Below are positions 1 to 10,023 of a stretch of DNA of 58,955 nucleotides, piece by piece. Numbering within the stretch: position 1 is the first letter of the stretch; the number at the start of each line of letters is the position of its first letter. The position numbers and the translations under genes are program-made. Under the pieces are notes generated by a model. That model saw only the letters and a list, made by a program, of their open reading frames with translations, made no database searches and was not told where the DNA came from. The DNA lies in contig NZ_FLTX01000002.1 in assembly GCF_900092025.1 (NCBI RefSeq), positions 1-58,955 on the forward strand, written 5' to 3'. Source of the DNA: Xanthomonas bromi (GTDB lineage: Bacteria > Pseudomonadota > Gammaproteobacteria > Xanthomonadales > Xanthomonadaceae).

Positions 1-234
1 GGGCGTGGCTATGCGTGGCTGGATACCGGGACGCATCAGTCGTTGCACGAAGCAGCCAATTTCATCGAGACCATCCAGATGCGGCAAGGTCTGCAGGTGT
101 GTTGCCCGGAAGAAATCGCGTTTGGTCATGGCTGGATCGATGCCGAGCAACTGGAACGTCTGGCAGCACCGTTGCGAAAGAACGACTACGGCAAGTACCT
201 GCACGAATTGGCGTTACGAGGAGTTGTTCCATGA
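1..234 (+). CDS. rmlA: Glucose-1-phosphate thymidylyltransferase, C-terminal part
   Basis: Only the last 77 codons are in the window; the gene begins upstream of base 1. The visible protein opens with a [13 protein letters not shown] segment, which in RmlA binds the sugar nucleotide, followed by the C-terminal helical region with the conserved [12 protein letters not shown] stretch. RmlA makes dTDP-glucose from glucose-1-phosphate and dTTP, the first step to dTDP-L-rhamnose for LPS O-antigen. The stop overlaps the rmlC start (ATGA), so the two are translationally coupled. Identification rests on the C-terminus plus the rmlC and rmlD neighbours. Confidence 0.93.
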   Translation, partial: GRGYAWLDTGTHQSLHEAANFIETIQMRQGLQVCCPEEIAFGHGWIDAEQLERLAAPLRKNDYGKYLHELALRGVVP

Positions 235-788
235 AAGTGATTGAAACCAAGCTGTCTGGTTGCGTGGTGATCGAGCCGGCAGTGTTTGGCGATGAGCGTG
301 GCTATTTCTTTGAAACATGGAATGCCGAGCGCTTTGGTCAGCACAACCTGCCGACCCGGTTCGTGCAGAGCAACGTTTCGACCTCTGTCAAGGGCGTGTT
401 GCGAGGTCTGCATTACCAATGGCCGCGTCCGCAGGGCAAGCTGGTCAGCGTGCTCGAAGGCGAGGTCTACGACGTGGCCGTTGACGTACGTCATGGCTCG
501 CCCACCTTCGGCCAGTGGGAGGCAGTGGTATTGAGCGCAGAAAACAAAAAGCAATTCTGGATTCCGGAAGGCTTTGCGCATGGCTTTGCGGTGCTGTCAG
601 AGCGTGCGGTTTTCAGCTATCTGTGCACTGACGTCTACGTCAAGGAAGCCGATGCAGGCGTGCGTTGGGACGACGCGGCGATCGGGATCGACTGGCCGAT
701 CAGTGGCCCGGTGCTTTCCGCCAAGGATGCGGCTGCGCCGTTCCTGGCCGATGTGCCGGTCGAGCGCTTGCCGGTGTTTTCGCCGTGA
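231..788 (+). CDS. rmlC: dTDP-4-dehydrorhamnose 3,5-epimerase
   Basis: A 185-residue cupin epimerase of normal family length. It performs the double epimerisation of dTDP-4-keto-6-deoxyglucose in rhamnose synthesis. The catalytic histidine (His61 in GLHYQ) and the catalytic tyrosine (Tyr130 in FSYLC) are both present, as is the N-terminal ERGYFFETW strand. The ATG at 231 overlaps the rmlA stop; a longer frame open to base 15 only runs through rmlA in another frame and is not coding. The gene ends in a GTGA overlap with rmlD. Cytoplasmic, feeding LPS and other rhamnosylated polymers. Confidence 0.97.
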   Translation: MKVIETKLSGCVVIEPAVFGDERGYFFETWNAERFGQHNLPTRFVQSNVSTSVKGVLRGLHYQWPRPQGKLVSVLEGEVYDVAVDVRHGSPTFGQWEAVVLSAENKKQFWIPEGFAHGFAVLSERAVFSYLCTDVYVKEADAGVRWDDAAIGIDWPISGPVLSAKDAAAPFLADVPVERLPVFSP

Positions 789-1693
789 CCATCTTGGTGT
801 TTGGCGCAAACGGGCAGGTCGGTACCGAATTGTTGCGCGCGCTTGCGGCAGATGGCGCGGTGACCGCGACCACGCGCAGTGGTCAATTGCCCGATGGCAG
901 CGCTTGCGAAATTGCGGATTTCGACGCGCCGGACACGTTGCCCGGGTTGCTGGACCGCATCCATCCGACGGCTGTGGTCAATGCGGCTGCCTACACCGCG
1001 GTGGATCGTGCCGAGCAGGATCGCGACAGCGCACTGCGTGCAAATGGGCAATCTCCAGGTGTCATCGCGCAATGGTGTGCCGCGCACGCTGTGCCGTTGG
1101 TGCACTACTCCACCGATTACGTCTTCGACGGGCAGGGCACGGCGCCGTACCGCGAGGATGCACAGACCTCTCCACTCGGTGTATACGGCGAAACCAAGCT
1201 CGCTGGCGAGCAGGCGATTCGGGCGTCAGGCGCACAGCATCTGATCCTGCGCACTGCCTGGGTCTATGCCTCGCATGGCGCCAACTTCCTGCGCACGATG
1301 TTGCGGGTGGGTGCAGAGCGCGACGAGTTGCGGGTGGTAGCCGATCAGGTCGGAACACCGACGCCGGCGGCCTTGATCGCCGACGTCACTGCGCAGCTGC
1401 TGCGTCAGCGCACGCCCGATACGTCGGGTACCTGGCATCTCACCGCGGCTGGCCAGACCAGTTGGCATGGATTTGCCGAGGCCATCTTCGAAGAAGCGGT
1501 CAGTGCCGGTCTGCTGGAGCGTGCGCCGCGCGTGGTGCCGATCACGACGGCCGACTATCCGACACCGGCGAAGCGTCCGGCGTATTCGAGGTTGTCCATC
1601 GACAAACTGCAGAGCGATTTCGGTATCGAATTGCCCGAATGGCGCGTTGGTCTGCAGCGCGTGATTGCCGAGCTATCTGCGGTCAACAAGTAG
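785..1693 (+). CDS. rmlD: dTDP-4-dehydrorhamnose reductase
   Basis: A 302-residue extended short-chain dehydrogenase that reduces dTDP-4-keto-L-rhamnose to dTDP-L-rhamnose with NAD(P)H. The Rossmann motif GANGQVG lies at residues 7-13. The catalytic triad shows as Ser109/Thr110 in STDYVFDG and Tyr134-x3-Lys138 in YGETK. The GTG start at 785 overlaps the rmlC stop (GTGA) and puts the glycine motif at the very N-terminus, as in the family; the upstream open frame is rmlC read in another frame. Last gene of the rml operon, closed by the hairpin at 1751. Confidence 0.97.
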   Translation: MTILVFGANGQVGTELLRALAADGAVTATTRSGQLPDGSACEIADFDAPDTLPGLLDRIHPTAVVNAAAYTAVDRAEQDRDSALRANGQSPGVIAQWCAAHAVPLVHYSTDYVFDGQGTAPYREDAQTSPLGVYGETKLAGEQAIRASGAQHLILRTAWVYASHGANFLRTMLRVGAERDELRVVADQVGTPTPAALIADVTAQLLRQRTPDTSGTWHLTAAGQTSWHGFAEAIFEEAVSAGLLERAPRVVPITTADYPTPAKRPAYSRLSIDKLQSDFGIELPEWRVGLQRVIAELSAVNK

Positions 1694-1750
1694 CGCAACA
1701 ACGACTCGATGATGACCGCATTGACTGCTGGCGCCTGACGCCAGGAATGC

Positions 1751-1776
1751 AAACAGCCGGGAATTCCCGGCTGTTT
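1751..1776. terminator. Bidirectional terminator between rmlD and xanB
   Basis: A perfect 26-base palindrome, AAACAGCCGGG-AATT-CCCGGCTGTTT, lies between the converging rmlD and xanB genes. A/T runs on both sides of the GC stem suit Rho-independent termination in both directions. Confidence 0.85.
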
Positions 1777-1809
1777 GGTCATGCAGTGCACTCTGTTACG
1801 AACGACCGA

Positions 1810-3219
1810 TTACGCCCGGCCGTAGGTATCTTCGAAACGCACGATATCGTCTTCGCCCAGGTAGCTGCCGGACTGTACTTCGATCAGCTCCAGCGGCAAC
1901 TTGCCCGGATTGCGCAGGCGATGCGTGACGCCCAACGGGATATAGGTACTCTGGTTTTCGGTCAGCAGCAGCACTTCTTCGCCACGCGTCACTTCGGCAG
2001 TGCCACTCACGACGATCCAGTGTTCGGCGCGGTGGTGGTGCATCTGCAGGCTCAGCACCGCACCGGGTTTGACGGTGATGCGCTTGACCTGGTGACGCTG
2101 GCCCATGTCGATGGAGTCGTATGCGCCCCACGGGCGATAGACCTTGCGGTGCCAGGTGGCCTCGGAGCGGCCAGCCGTCTTGATCTGGCTGACCACTTCC
2201 TTGACCTCCTGGATGCGGTCGCGGTGACCGACCAGCACGGCGTCCGGCGTCTCGACGACCACGACATCTTCCAGTCCGACCATGGCGATCAGGCGTGAGC
2301 CGTACGCATAGGTGTTCTGGCAATCGAGCTGGATGACATCGCCATGGTGTGCATTGCCTTGCGCATCCTGCTTGGAGACATCCAGCAGCGAGGACCACGA
2401 ACCGACGTCGTTCCAACCTGCGTCCAACGGCACCACGACCGCGTCGGCAGTCTTTTCCATCACTGCGTAGTCGATCGAATCCGACGGGCTGGCTGCGAAG
2501 GCATCTTTGTCCAGACGGGTGAAATCGGCATCGCGCTTGCCGTTTTCCCACGCCTTCTGGCATGCATCGGCAATGGCGGGATGGAACTTGCGCAGTTCTT
2601 CCAGGTAACGCGACGCACGGAACAGGAACATGCCGCTGTTCCAGTAGTACTCGCCGCTTGCCAGATAGCCTTGCGCAGTCGCGAGGTCGGGCTTCTCGAC
2701 GAAGCGCTCAACCGCGCTCGCACCAGTGCCAGCACCAGCGCTGGCCTTGATATAGCCATAGCCGGTTTCGGGTGCGGTCGGCTTGATGCCAAAGGTGACC
2801 AGTTTGCCCTGTGCTGCCGCTTCTGCGGCAACTTTTACTCCTGCCTGGAACGCGGCTTCGTTACCGATGACGTGGTCGGATGGCAGGACCAGCAACAGAG
2901 GGTCTGCGCCGTTGCGGGTCGCTTCGAGTGCTGCAACGGCAATTGCCGGCGCCGTGTTGCGTCCCTTTGGCTCCAGCAGGATCGCCGACGGCTTCACGCC
3001 CAACTGCTGCAACTGCTCGGCAGCCATGAAGCGGTGTTCTTCGTTGGCGACCACGATGGGGGAGTGGCCTGCGACCGGAGCCGCGCGCAGCCAGGTGGAC
3101 TGCAACATGCTCTTGTCGCCAACCAGTGGCAGGAACTGCTTGGGGTAGGATTCGCGCGACAGCGGCCACAGGCGCGTGCCGGAGCCGCCGGACAAGATAA
3201 TGGGTAGGACGTCGCTCAT
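1810..3219 (-). CDS. xanB: Bifunctional mannose-1-phosphate guanylyltransferase / mannose-6-phosphate isomerase
   Basis: A 469-residue type II PMI-GMP enzyme of expected length. The N-terminal nucleotidyltransferase domain carries the pyrophosphorylase signature [12 protein letters not shown] (about residues 11-22) and the FVEKP motif. The C-terminal cupin domain carries the isomerase signature [10 protein letters not shown] (about residues 401-410). It converts fructose-6-phosphate to mannose-6-phosphate and mannose-1-phosphate to GDP-mannose, the mannose donor for xanthan and LPS. It lies 46 bases downstream of xanA on the same strand, forming an xanAB operon that converges with rmlACD. Confidence 0.97.
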   Translation of the reverse strand: MSDVLPIILSGGSGTRLWPLSRESYPKQFLPLVGDKSMLQSTWLRAAPVAGHSPIVVANEEHRFMAAEQLQQLGVKPSAILLEPKGRNTAPAIAVAALEATRNGADPLLLVLPSDHVIGNEAAFQAGVKVAAEAAAQGKLVTFGIKPTAPETGYGYIKASAGAGTGASAVERFVEKPDLATAQGYLASGEYYWNSGMFLFRASRYLEELRKFHPAIADACQKAWENGKRDADFTRLDKDAFAASPSDSIDYAVMEKTADAVVVPLDAGWNDVGSWSSLLDVSKQDAQGNAHHGDVIQLDCQNTYAYGSRLIAMVGLEDVVVVETPDAVLVGHRDRIQEVKEVVSQIKTAGRSEATWHRKVYRPWGAYDSIDMGQRHQVKRITVKPGAVLSLQMHHHRAEHWIVVSGTAEVTRGEEVLLLTENQSTYIPLGVTHRLRNPGKLPLELIEVQSGSYLGEDDIVRFEDTYGRA

Positions 3220-3265
3220 GGGCGGGGGAAACTCCAGTGCGTCAAAGTTGGGGGAGAATGGTAGA

Positions 3266-4612
3266 TCAGCCGCGCAGCAAGGCGGAAATTTCCTGCGTAC
3301 GCGTTTCCAGCAGTGCGGCGTCGCCGCGCGTTTCCACGTTCAGACGCAGCAGTGGCTCGGTATTGGAGCTGCGCAGGTTGAAACGCCATTCGCCAAAATC
3401 GGCGCTGATGCCGTCGGTGTCATCCAGCTCCGGCGACAGCGACGCATAGTGCTCCATCACCCGGGCAACTGACGCCTTCGCATCGGCCACCTTGAAGTTG
3501 ATCTCGCCGCTGCAGGGAAATTTCTGCATGCGCGCTTCGACCAGGTCTGCCAGCGAGCGGCCGGATTGCGACACCAGCTCTGCGATCAGCAGCCACGGAA
3601 TCATGCCGGAGTCGGCATAGGCGAACTTGCGGAAGTAGTGATGCGCGCTCATTTCGCCGCCATAGACGGCATTTTCGCTGCGCATCTTTTCCTTGATGAA
3701 GGCATGCCCGCTTTTGCACAGCACCGGAATGCCGCCGGCCTCTTCGACCTGCTCCACCGTGTTCCAGGTCAGACGCGGGTCGTGCACGACCTTGCCGCCC
3801 GGCTGCTTGGCCAAGATGGCCTGGGCGAGCAGGCCGACCAGGTAGTAGCCTTCGATGAAGCGACCGGTGTGATCGAAGAAGAAGCAACGATCGAAGTCGC
3901 CATCCCACGCAATGCCGAAATCGGCGCCGTGGTCCCTGACCGCCTTGGCGGTGGCGTCGCGGTTTTCCGGCAGCAGCGGGTTGGGAATGCCGTTGGGGAA
4001 GTTGCCATCGGGTTCATGGAACACGCGCACGAACTCGAACGGCAGATGCGGAGCGAGCAGATCGACGATCAGGCCGGCGCCGCCGTTGCCGGCATTGACT
4101 ACGAGCTTGAGCGGCTTGAGCGTGCTGCGGTCCACGTAGCTGAGCAGGTGATCCAGGTACGCGGTCTTGTCGGTGCGGCTCTGCTCCGAGGCGGTGGGCT
4201 CGCCCGGCGCGGCGGTATCGGCGGCGACCGTGTCGCGGATGGCGAACAGGCCGGTGTCCGAGCTGATCGGCCGCGCTTGTTCGCGCACCAGCTTCATCCC
4301 GTTGTAGTCCATCGGGTTGTGACTGGCGGTGACCATCACGCCGCCGGCTGCCTTGAGGTAATCGGTCTGGAAATAGACCTCTTCGGTGCCGCACAGGCCG
4401 ATATCGATCACTTCACGGCCGCTGGCGCGCAGGCCGGCTGAAAGCGCTTCCTGCAACGCCGGGCTGGCCAAGCGTACGTCGTGGCCCAGGACCACCGGCC
4501 CCTGATCCAGCTGCGCCGCCAGCGCCACGCCGATGCGGCGGGCCAAGTCCTCGTTGAGTTCATCCGGCACGCGGCCGCGAATGTCGTAGGCCTTGAAGGC
4601 GGGTAGCGTCAT
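3266..4612 (-). CDS. xanA: Phosphoglucomutase/phosphomannomutase
   Basis: A 448-residue alpha-D-phosphohexomutase interconverting 6- and 1-phosphates of glucose and mannose for UDP-glucose and GDP-mannose supply. The phosphoserine loop TASHNP has its active serine at residue 97. The metal loop DGDFDR is at residues 237-242, the sugar-binding GEMSAHH is present, and the C-terminal phosphate-binding loop RSSNTEP is intact. An in-frame ATG two codons further upstream (4618) is an alternative start; 4612 gives the usual length. First gene of xanAB. Confidence 0.97.
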   Translation of the reverse strand: MTLPAFKAYDIRGRVPDELNEDLARRIGVALAAQLDQGPVVLGHDVRLASPALQEALSAGLRASGREVIDIGLCGTEEVYFQTDYLKAAGGVMVTASHNPMDYNGMKLVREQARPISSDTGLFAIRDTVAADTAAPGEPTASEQSRTDKTAYLDHLLSYVDRSTLKPLKLVVNAGNGGAGLIVDLLAPHLPFEFVRVFHEPDGNFPNGIPNPLLPENRDATAKAVRDHGADFGIAWDGDFDRCFFFDHTGRFIEGYYLVGLLAQAILAKQPGGKVVHDPRLTWNTVEQVEEAGGIPVLCKSGHAFIKEKMRSENAVYGGEMSAHHYFRKFAYADSGMIPWLLIAELVSQSGRSLADLVEARMQKFPCSGEINFKVADAKASVARVMEHYASLSPELDDTDGISADFGEWRFNLRSSNTEPLLRLNVETRGDAALLETRTQEISALLRG

Positions 4613-4745
4613 GGGCAAATCCTGAGATGGGGGACACCCGAGTTTAGCGGCTGCGCCGTGTCTTGGGTGTGGCGGAATTGCGACCGGGGACAGGGAACAG
4701 TCAGCGGATAGAATGGGCGCTTCACATCAGCGGGTGAGGGCGGTG

Positions 4746-5477
4746 ATGCGCAGTGAAGGACGTGGTACGGCAGGCGGCAAACGCTACGCCGATACCAAGG
4801 CAGCGCTGAATGGGGTACTGGCGGACGGCCAGATCCTGGCGGTGGGGGGCTTTGGGTTGTGTGGCATTCCGGAGGCATTGATTGCAGCCGTGCGTGACAG
4901 TGGGGTTGGCGGGTTGACCGTGATCTCGAATAACGCGGGCGTCGATGGTTTCGGGCTTGGTCAATTATTGGCCACCCGGCAGATCCGCAAGATGATTTCG
5001 TCCTACGTGGGCGAAAACAAGGAATTCGAACGCCAATACCTGGCGGGCGAACTCGAGCTGGAGTTCAATCCGCAAGGCACCCTGGCCGAGCGTTTGCGCG
5101 CGGGCGGGGCGGGAATTCCCGCGTTCTACACCGCCACCGGCTACGGCACGATCGTGGCCGAGGGCAAGGAAACGCGCGAATTCGACGGCAAGCATTACGT
5201 GCTGGAAACCGCACTGCACGCCGATGTGGCGCTGATCAAGGCATGGCGCGCCGATACCGCGGGCAATCTGGTGTTCCGCAAGACGGCACGCAATTTCAAT
5301 CCCGCCTGCGCCATGGCCGGGCGCGTGTGCATCGCCGAGGTCGAGGAAATCGTGGAGCTGGGCGTTATCGACCCGGATCAGGTGCATCTGCCTGGCATTT
5401 ACGTAGACCGCTTGGTGCTCAACGCCACGCCGGAAAAACGCATCGAACAGCGCACCGTGCGCGAAGGACAGCCCTGA
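4746..5477 (+). CDS. lpsI: 3-oxoacid CoA-transferase, subunit A
   Basis: A 243-residue SCOT-type CoA-transferase alpha subunit. The glycine-rich signature [10 protein letters not shown] is at residues 34-43. Family enzymes move CoA from succinyl-CoA to a 3-oxoacid such as acetoacetate. The ATG at 4746 follows a GAGGG ribosome site; an in-frame ATG at 4713 has no such site. The stop overlaps the start of the beta subunit (TGATG), typical for two-subunit enzymes. In Xanthomonas this pair is often named lpsI/lpsJ because it sits beside xanAB and rml, but nothing in the protein itself shows a role in LPS. Confidence 0.92.
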   Translation: MRSEGRGTAGGKRYADTKAALNGVLADGQILAVGGFGLCGIPEALIAAVRDSGVGGLTVISNNAGVDGFGLGQLLATRQIRKMISSYVGENKEFERQYLAGELELEFNPQGTLAERLRAGGAGIPAFYTATGYGTIVAEGKETREFDGKHYVLETALHADVALIKAWRADTAGNLVFRKTARNFNPACAMAGRVCIAEVEEIVELGVIDPDQVHLPGIYVDRLVLNATPEKRIEQRTVREGQP

Positions 5478-6106
5478 TGGCCTGGACCAGAGACCAGATG
5501 GCCGCACGTGCGGCACGCGAACTGACCGATGGCGCCTACGTCAATCTGGGCATCGGCTTGCCGACGTTGGTCGCCAACCATATCCCCGAGGGCGTGGATG
5601 TCTGGCTGCAATCGGAGAACGGCCTGCTCGGCATTGGCCCGTTTCCTACCGGAGACGACGTGGATGCAGACCTGATCAACGCAGGAAAGCAGACCGTGAC
5701 CGCGCGCGCCGGTGCCAGCTATTTCGGGAGCCACGATTCGTTCGCGATGATCCGTGGCGGCCACATCGACTTGGCGATTTTGGGCGCAATGCAGGTCACC
5801 GAGCGCGGCGACCTGGCCAACTGGATGGTGCCCGGCAAGATGGTCAAGGGCATGGGCGGCGCGATGGATCTGGTCGCCGGCGTCAAGCGCGTGGTGGTGC
5901 TGATGGAGCACGTCGCCAAGGACGGCAGCCATAAGATCCTGCGCGAATGCGACCTGCCGCTGACCGGGGTCGGCGTGGTGGACCGCATCATCACCGATCT
6001 CGCCGTGTTCGATGTCACAACAGAAGGGTTGGTGCTGGTGGAGGCCGCAGAGGGCGTGGAGTTGGAAGAGTTGCGCCGGAAGACCGGTGTTGAATTCGCT
6101 ACCTAA
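5477..6106 (+). CDS. lpsJ: 3-oxoacid CoA-transferase, subunit B
   Basis: A 209-residue SCOT-type beta subunit. The catalytic motif SENGLLG begins at residue 46, with the CoA-ester-forming glutamate at 47. [12 protein letters not shown] segment and a GGAMDLV motif complete the family pattern. It is translated in an overlapping frame directly after subunit A, implying equal production of both. The 58 bases after its stop contain a short inverted repeat (CTAGCT/AGCTAG near 6130-6148) before the convergent polysaccharide gene. Confidence 0.93.
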   Translation: MAWTRDQMAARAARELTDGAYVNLGIGLPTLVANHIPEGVDVWLQSENGLLGIGPFPTGDDVDADLINAGKQTVTARAGASYFGSHDSFAMIRGGHIDLAILGAMQVTERGDLANWMVPGKMVKGMGGAMDLVAGVKRVVVLMEHVAKDGSHKILRECDLPLTGVGVVDRIITDLAVFDVTTEGLVLVEAAEGVELEELRRKTGVEFAT

Positions 6107-6164
6107 CCGAAAGACTATCTACGCAGCGACTAGCTCATGAGTAGCTAGCGACACGCACGGCGCC

Positions 6165-8231
6165 TCAGCGCGCCTTGCGTGCATAGCGGTAAGGCTCGGT
6201 TGCACCAGGTTGAGCGATTCCCTGCAGTTGTTCGATGGTTGCGACACGATTCCCGGAGTGGGTGACTGCAACCGCCAGGAAGCGTTCGATGGCATGGGCC
6301 AGCGTGCCATCGATCTGTCCCTGTTCGTTTTCGAATTCACTGGGATGCAAATGCGCATCCAATACCGGCCGCAGCGCTTCCAGCTTGACCCAGAACATGC
6401 TTCCCGATGCGAACACGCTGTGTTCGTTTATTGCGTCCGTGCCTGTGCGCACAGCGAGGTAATCGAGTGCATCGGCATTGCCGCCGATAAAGTCGCTGAC
6501 AGGTAACAAGTGTTGCGCAGGCGCCGCAAGGCCGAGTAACGGATCGCCAGCGAATCCGCGCACGATTGCATCGACGTGCTGTGGTGCGAGCAATGCAGAG
6601 AGCATTTCACGCCGCCACCTATCTCCGTCCTCGCGATGGGTCGATTTTTTCGTATGCACTTTCAAGACCACTTGCTCGCCTTCGTCGAGCAATCGGTTGG
6701 CAACCTGCAAGAAAGGAAGAATATCGCGGCCACGATTTTCGAAGCCTTCCACCTGCGCCTGGAAACCGCGCTGCTGCAGGCGATGGCGAACCTGCGCCAC
6801 CATGGTGATATCGGTAGTGACGACAAGCCGCAGCGATCGTCCGCACTGAGCAAGTGCGTCCAGGGCTTCGTCCAGCACATCGAGGTACCAGGCGTGCAAG
6901 ACCACGCAGGCATCGTGTGGATCAGATCGGGTGACAACGTCTGCCGTGTGCAACAGCGCTTGCCGCGTCGCTTCCAGCCATGCGTACCCAAGGCGGGTAT
7001 CGGGCTCGAGTACCGCACCTTCGGCCCACTCGTTCCACGCGTTGACGAACACCAGGCGGTGCGCAGGCGGCGCATTGTTCAGACGATGCCGCAGGGTACG
7101 CATGAGCCAGTCGCGATAGCGGCGTGGGGACGCATGCAGATAGATACGCCCCTTTCCCGAGCGCCGCGGTTCATTGTCCCAGCCGGGATTTACGCCCGGG
7201 TACAAGGTGTACTCGCGCAGCGGGCGCTGTTCCAGGTCGCGGGCGAGCTCTCGCCAGTCGAGTACATCGCCATTGAATGCTGGGTTTAGCAGACGCTGTC
7301 GCGCAGCCACCGAAGGTGGCGTGCTCATGTTCGGCGGGAATTCGACGGCAGCATCAAACCCGATGTCGCGCGGATCGGGACGTTCGAACCCCTGCACATA
7401 AGCAAGGTGGATCTCGCCGATTCCGTGATTGCGACACCAACCACGCCAGCGCTCGGTCGTCTGTGCGGGCTCGGGCAGCAAGTTTGGCCGGTACACCAAC
7501 AGCACCGGGCGCCCTTCGATGCGCAGGTACTTCGGATTGCGCATGTAAGTTGCAACATGTGCGATAAAAGCCAGGTCGTCGTCCGCATCATGTGCTTGAT
7601 CGATCAGGATATCGTCGCCGCGGCCATCCCAGCGGCGTGCCCACTTTTCATTGGCCCAGCAAAGACAGAACGGCAGAGTGATCGTGGCATCTTCGTGCCA
7701 CTGGGTGATCGGCATTTCCAGCAGGGTCTTGCCAGCGAACCAATAGAAATAAAAACAAAAGGCGCCGAGACCATACTCTTGCGCAAGGCGCGCTTGCTCG
7801 CGCATGACATGGGGAGTGCGAAGGTCGTAGAAGCCCAGGTCTGCCGGTAATCTGGGCTGTTGATGGCCTTCGAACTGGGGGAGCGCCCGGCTGACGTTGC
7901 GCCATTCGGTGAAGCCTTTGCCCCACCACGCATCGTTTTCGGGGATTGGATGGAATTGCGGCAGATAAAACGCGATCAGCTTCGCAGGAAGCGTTTCAGG
8001 CAGGGCGGTGGTGCTATAGGGGACGTAGCCAATCGCCGCTTCGTCGCTGCGCACTGCTGGCCGTCGCGAGTTGCCATGGCGTAGACGGCCGCGCGCAGGC
8101 TCCGGTACCCAGTCTGCATGGCGATCCAGAAACCAGCCGCGCCAGCGGTCGCGCGTCGCGTCACTCAACGGGATCGCACGGAATCCTGCACGCAGCAGTC
8201 CGAAGACATAAGTGCGCAGCCGCGACTGCAT
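6165..8231 (-). CDS. WbsX-type glycan protein fused to an RgpF-like rhamnan-synthesis domain
   Basis: A 688-residue two-domain protein. The N-terminal two thirds match the WbsX family (related to GH99-like TIM barrels): FYLPQFHPIPENDAWWGKGF, a CWANEKWARRWDG motif and NAWNEWAEGA near residue 400. The C-terminal part resembles the rhamnan synthesis F domain, with ENRGRDILPF and LKVHTKKS motifs. Such proteins occur in O-antigen and rhamnan clusters, but whether WbsX transfers or trims sugars is unsettled. The ATG at 8231 lies 17 bases after the ETF-QO stop, so the two may be co-transcribed; a longer frame open to 8474 only overlaps ETF-QO. Converges with lpsJ. Confidence 0.85.
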   Translation of the reverse strand: MQSRLRTYVFGLLRAGFRAIPLSDATRDRWRGWFLDRHADWVPEPARGRLRHGNSRRPAVRSDEAAIGYVPYSTTALPETLPAKLIAFYLPQFHPIPENDAWWGKGFTEWRNVSRALPQFEGHQQPRLPADLGFYDLRTPHVMREQARLAQEYGLGAFCFYFYWFAGKTLLEMPITQWHEDATITLPFCLCWANEKWARRWDGRGDDILIDQAHDADDDLAFIAHVATYMRNPKYLRIEGRPVLLVYRPNLLPEPAQTTERWRGWCRNHGIGEIHLAYVQGFERPDPRDIGFDAAVEFPPNMSTPPSVAARQRLLNPAFNGDVLDWRELARDLEQRPLREYTLYPGVNPGWDNEPRRSGKGRIYLHASPRRYRDWLMRTLRHRLNNAPPAHRLVFVNAWNEWAEGAVLEPDTRLGYAWLEATRQALLHTADVVTRSDPHDACVVLHAWYLDVLDEALDALAQCGRSLRLVVTTDITMVAQVRHRLQQRGFQAQVEGFENRGRDILPFLQVANRLLDEGEQVVLKVHTKKSTHREDGDRWRREMLSALLAPQHVDAIVRGFAGDPLLGLAAPAQHLLPVSDFIGGNADALDYLAVRTGTDAINEHSVFASGSMFWVKLEALRPVLDAHLHPSEFENEQGQIDGTLAHAIERFLAVAVTHSGNRVATIEQLQGIAQPGATEPYRYARKAR

Positions 8232-8248
8232 TGAGCGACCAGACACAC

Positions 8249-9898
8249 TCACAGATTCTGGTAGTTCGGACCCGAACCACCCTCCGGTGTGACCCAGGTG
8301 ATGATTTCGTAGGGGTCCTTGATGTCGCAGGTCTTGCAGTGCACGCAGTTGGCGGCATTGACCTGCAGGCGCTTGCCGGAGGGGCTGGCGGTGTCTGCGA
8401 CCATTTCGTAGACATTGGCCGGGCAGAAGCGGGTGCAGGGGTTGTCGTATTCTTCCACGCAACGGGTGGCGCACACATCGGTATCCAACACCTTCAGGTG
8501 GACGGGTTGGTCTTCATCGTGCTCGGTGGCGGCGAAATAGACGCCTTGCAAGCGATCGCGCGGTGCGAGTTCGCGGGTGACGTAGTCACGCTTGGGTTGC
8601 TCGTACTCGCCAAGCTTGTGCAACGCCGACCAGTCGGGTTTGTTCTTCAGCGTCCACGGTGAAGCACCCTTCAGCGCGGTTTCCCAGGCGGCGTTGAGCA
8701 GGCCGAACCACAGGCCCTTCTTGAAACCGGGCTTGATGTTGCGGACTTGCTTCAGCTCGGTCATGACGTCGGAGGCGCGCAGTTTGGCGTCGAAGCCTTG
8801 CGGGACCAGTTGCGACTGCACCAGGTGTTCGGCAGCCAGCATGCCGCTGCGGATCGCCTGATGGGTACCCTTGATCTTGGGCACGTTGAGCAGGCCGGCG
8901 GTATCTCCGATCAGCAGGGCGCCGGGCATTTCCACTTTCGGCAGCGATTGCCAGCCGCCGCTGACGAGTGCGCGAGCGCCTGCAGAAAGGATGCTGCCGC
9001 CTTCCAGCAACGGCTTGATCATCGGGTGATTCTTCCATTGCTGGAAGGCTTCCCACGGCTGGTAGGCAGGGTCGCTGTAGTCCAGACCGCTCACGTAACC
9101 CAGTGCGATCTGGTTGTTGTTCAAGTGATACACAAAGCTGCCGCCATAGGTGCGGTTGTCGGCCGGCCAGCCGATGGTGTGCACGATCTTGCCCGGCGTA
9201 ACGCGGCCTTCGGGCACCTGCCATAGCTCCTTGATGCCGATCGAATAGCCCTGCGGGTCGCTGTCGGCGGTGAGGTCGAAGCGCTTCAGCAACCGCTTGG
9301 TCAGGTGTCCGCGTGCACCTTCTGCAAGCACGGTGACCTTGGCGCGGATGTCGATGCCGGCCGTATAGCCGGGCTTGTGCGAGCCGTCTTTGGCCACGCC
9401 CATGTCGCCGATACGCACGCCCACTACCTGGCCGCTATCGTCGTGCAGGGTGTCGGCGGCGGCAAAGCCGGGGTAAATTTCCACGCCCAGCGCTTCGGCC
9501 TGCGGAGCGAGCCAGGCGCACATCGCGCCCAGGCTGACGATGAAATTGCCATGGTTGCGCATACCCGGCGGCACCACCGGGAACTTGCGCGCGCTGTCCT
9601 TGCCGAGGAACCAGAATTCGTCGTCGGCGGCGGCCACGCAGATCGGCGGCGGGTTGTCGCGCCAGCCCGGCAGCAGCGCATCCAGCGGACCGGGTTCGAT
9701 CACCGCGCCGGAGAGGATGTGCGCGCCGATGGTGCTGGATTTTTCGATCACGCACACGCTCAACTCGGGGTTGAGCTGCTTGAGCCGGATCGCAAACGAC
9801 AGCCCGGCCGGACCGGCACCGACGGTGACGACGTCGTATTCCATCACATCACGTTCGACCGTCTCTGACGCTTGCGCGCCGATTCCCGCTTCCGACAT
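8249..9898 (-). CDS. etfD: Electron transfer flavoprotein-ubiquinone oxidoreductase
   Basis: A 549-residue inner-membrane flavoprotein that passes electrons from ETF to ubiquinone. The FAD-binding motif GAGPAG begins at residue 27. The C-terminus holds the four-cysteine [4Fe-4S] site, CPANVYE and then CVHCKTCDIKDP. The ATG at 9898 is preceded at about 5 bases by GGAG, which decides this start over ATGs at 9949 and 9844. The gene is divergent from alkB, with a 125-base shared promoter region. ETF subunit genes usually lie on the far side of the rml cluster in this genus, outside this window. Confidence 0.95.
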   Translation of the reverse strand: MSEAGIGAQASETVERDVMEYDVVTVGAGPAGLSFAIRLKQLNPELSVCVIEKSSTIGAHILSGAVIEPGPLDALLPGWRDNPPPICVAAADDEFWFLGKDSARKFPVVPPGMRNHGNFIVSLGAMCAWLAPQAEALGVEIYPGFAAADTLHDDSGQVVGVRIGDMGVAKDGSHKPGYTAGIDIRAKVTVLAEGARGHLTKRLLKRFDLTADSDPQGYSIGIKELWQVPEGRVTPGKIVHTIGWPADNRTYGGSFVYHLNNNQIALGYVSGLDYSDPAYQPWEAFQQWKNHPMIKPLLEGGSILSAGARALVSGGWQSLPKVEMPGALLIGDTAGLLNVPKIKGTHQAIRSGMLAAEHLVQSQLVPQGFDAKLRASDVMTELKQVRNIKPGFKKGLWFGLLNAAWETALKGASPWTLKNKPDWSALHKLGEYEQPKRDYVTRELAPRDRLQGVYFAATEHDEDQPVHLKVLDTDVCATRCVEEYDNPCTRFCPANVYEMVADTASPSGKRLQVNAANCVHCKTCDIKDPYEIITWVTPEGGSGPNYQNL

Positions 9899-10023
9899 TG
9901 CTCCACTCCCGTTGGCTCGATGGCTGGTGCGTATTTTCCGGGATTGCATGTGATGGCGGCAAATCGGCGCGATTCATCCGCTGCCGACGGCGCGGTCTGG
10001 GCACGCGTGCTAGCGTTTGGCCC

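Noticed and set aside
574..2298. A 574-residue open frame on the + strand across rmlC, rmlD and xanB
   Set aside because: It crosses the perfect rmlD terminator and runs antisense to xanB; composition is that of a frame shadow.
4746..8231. Loss of the O-antigen cluster next to xanA
   Set aside because: In this genus the variable O-antigen genes lie on the other side of the rml genes, beyond the left end of this window; absence here is expected.
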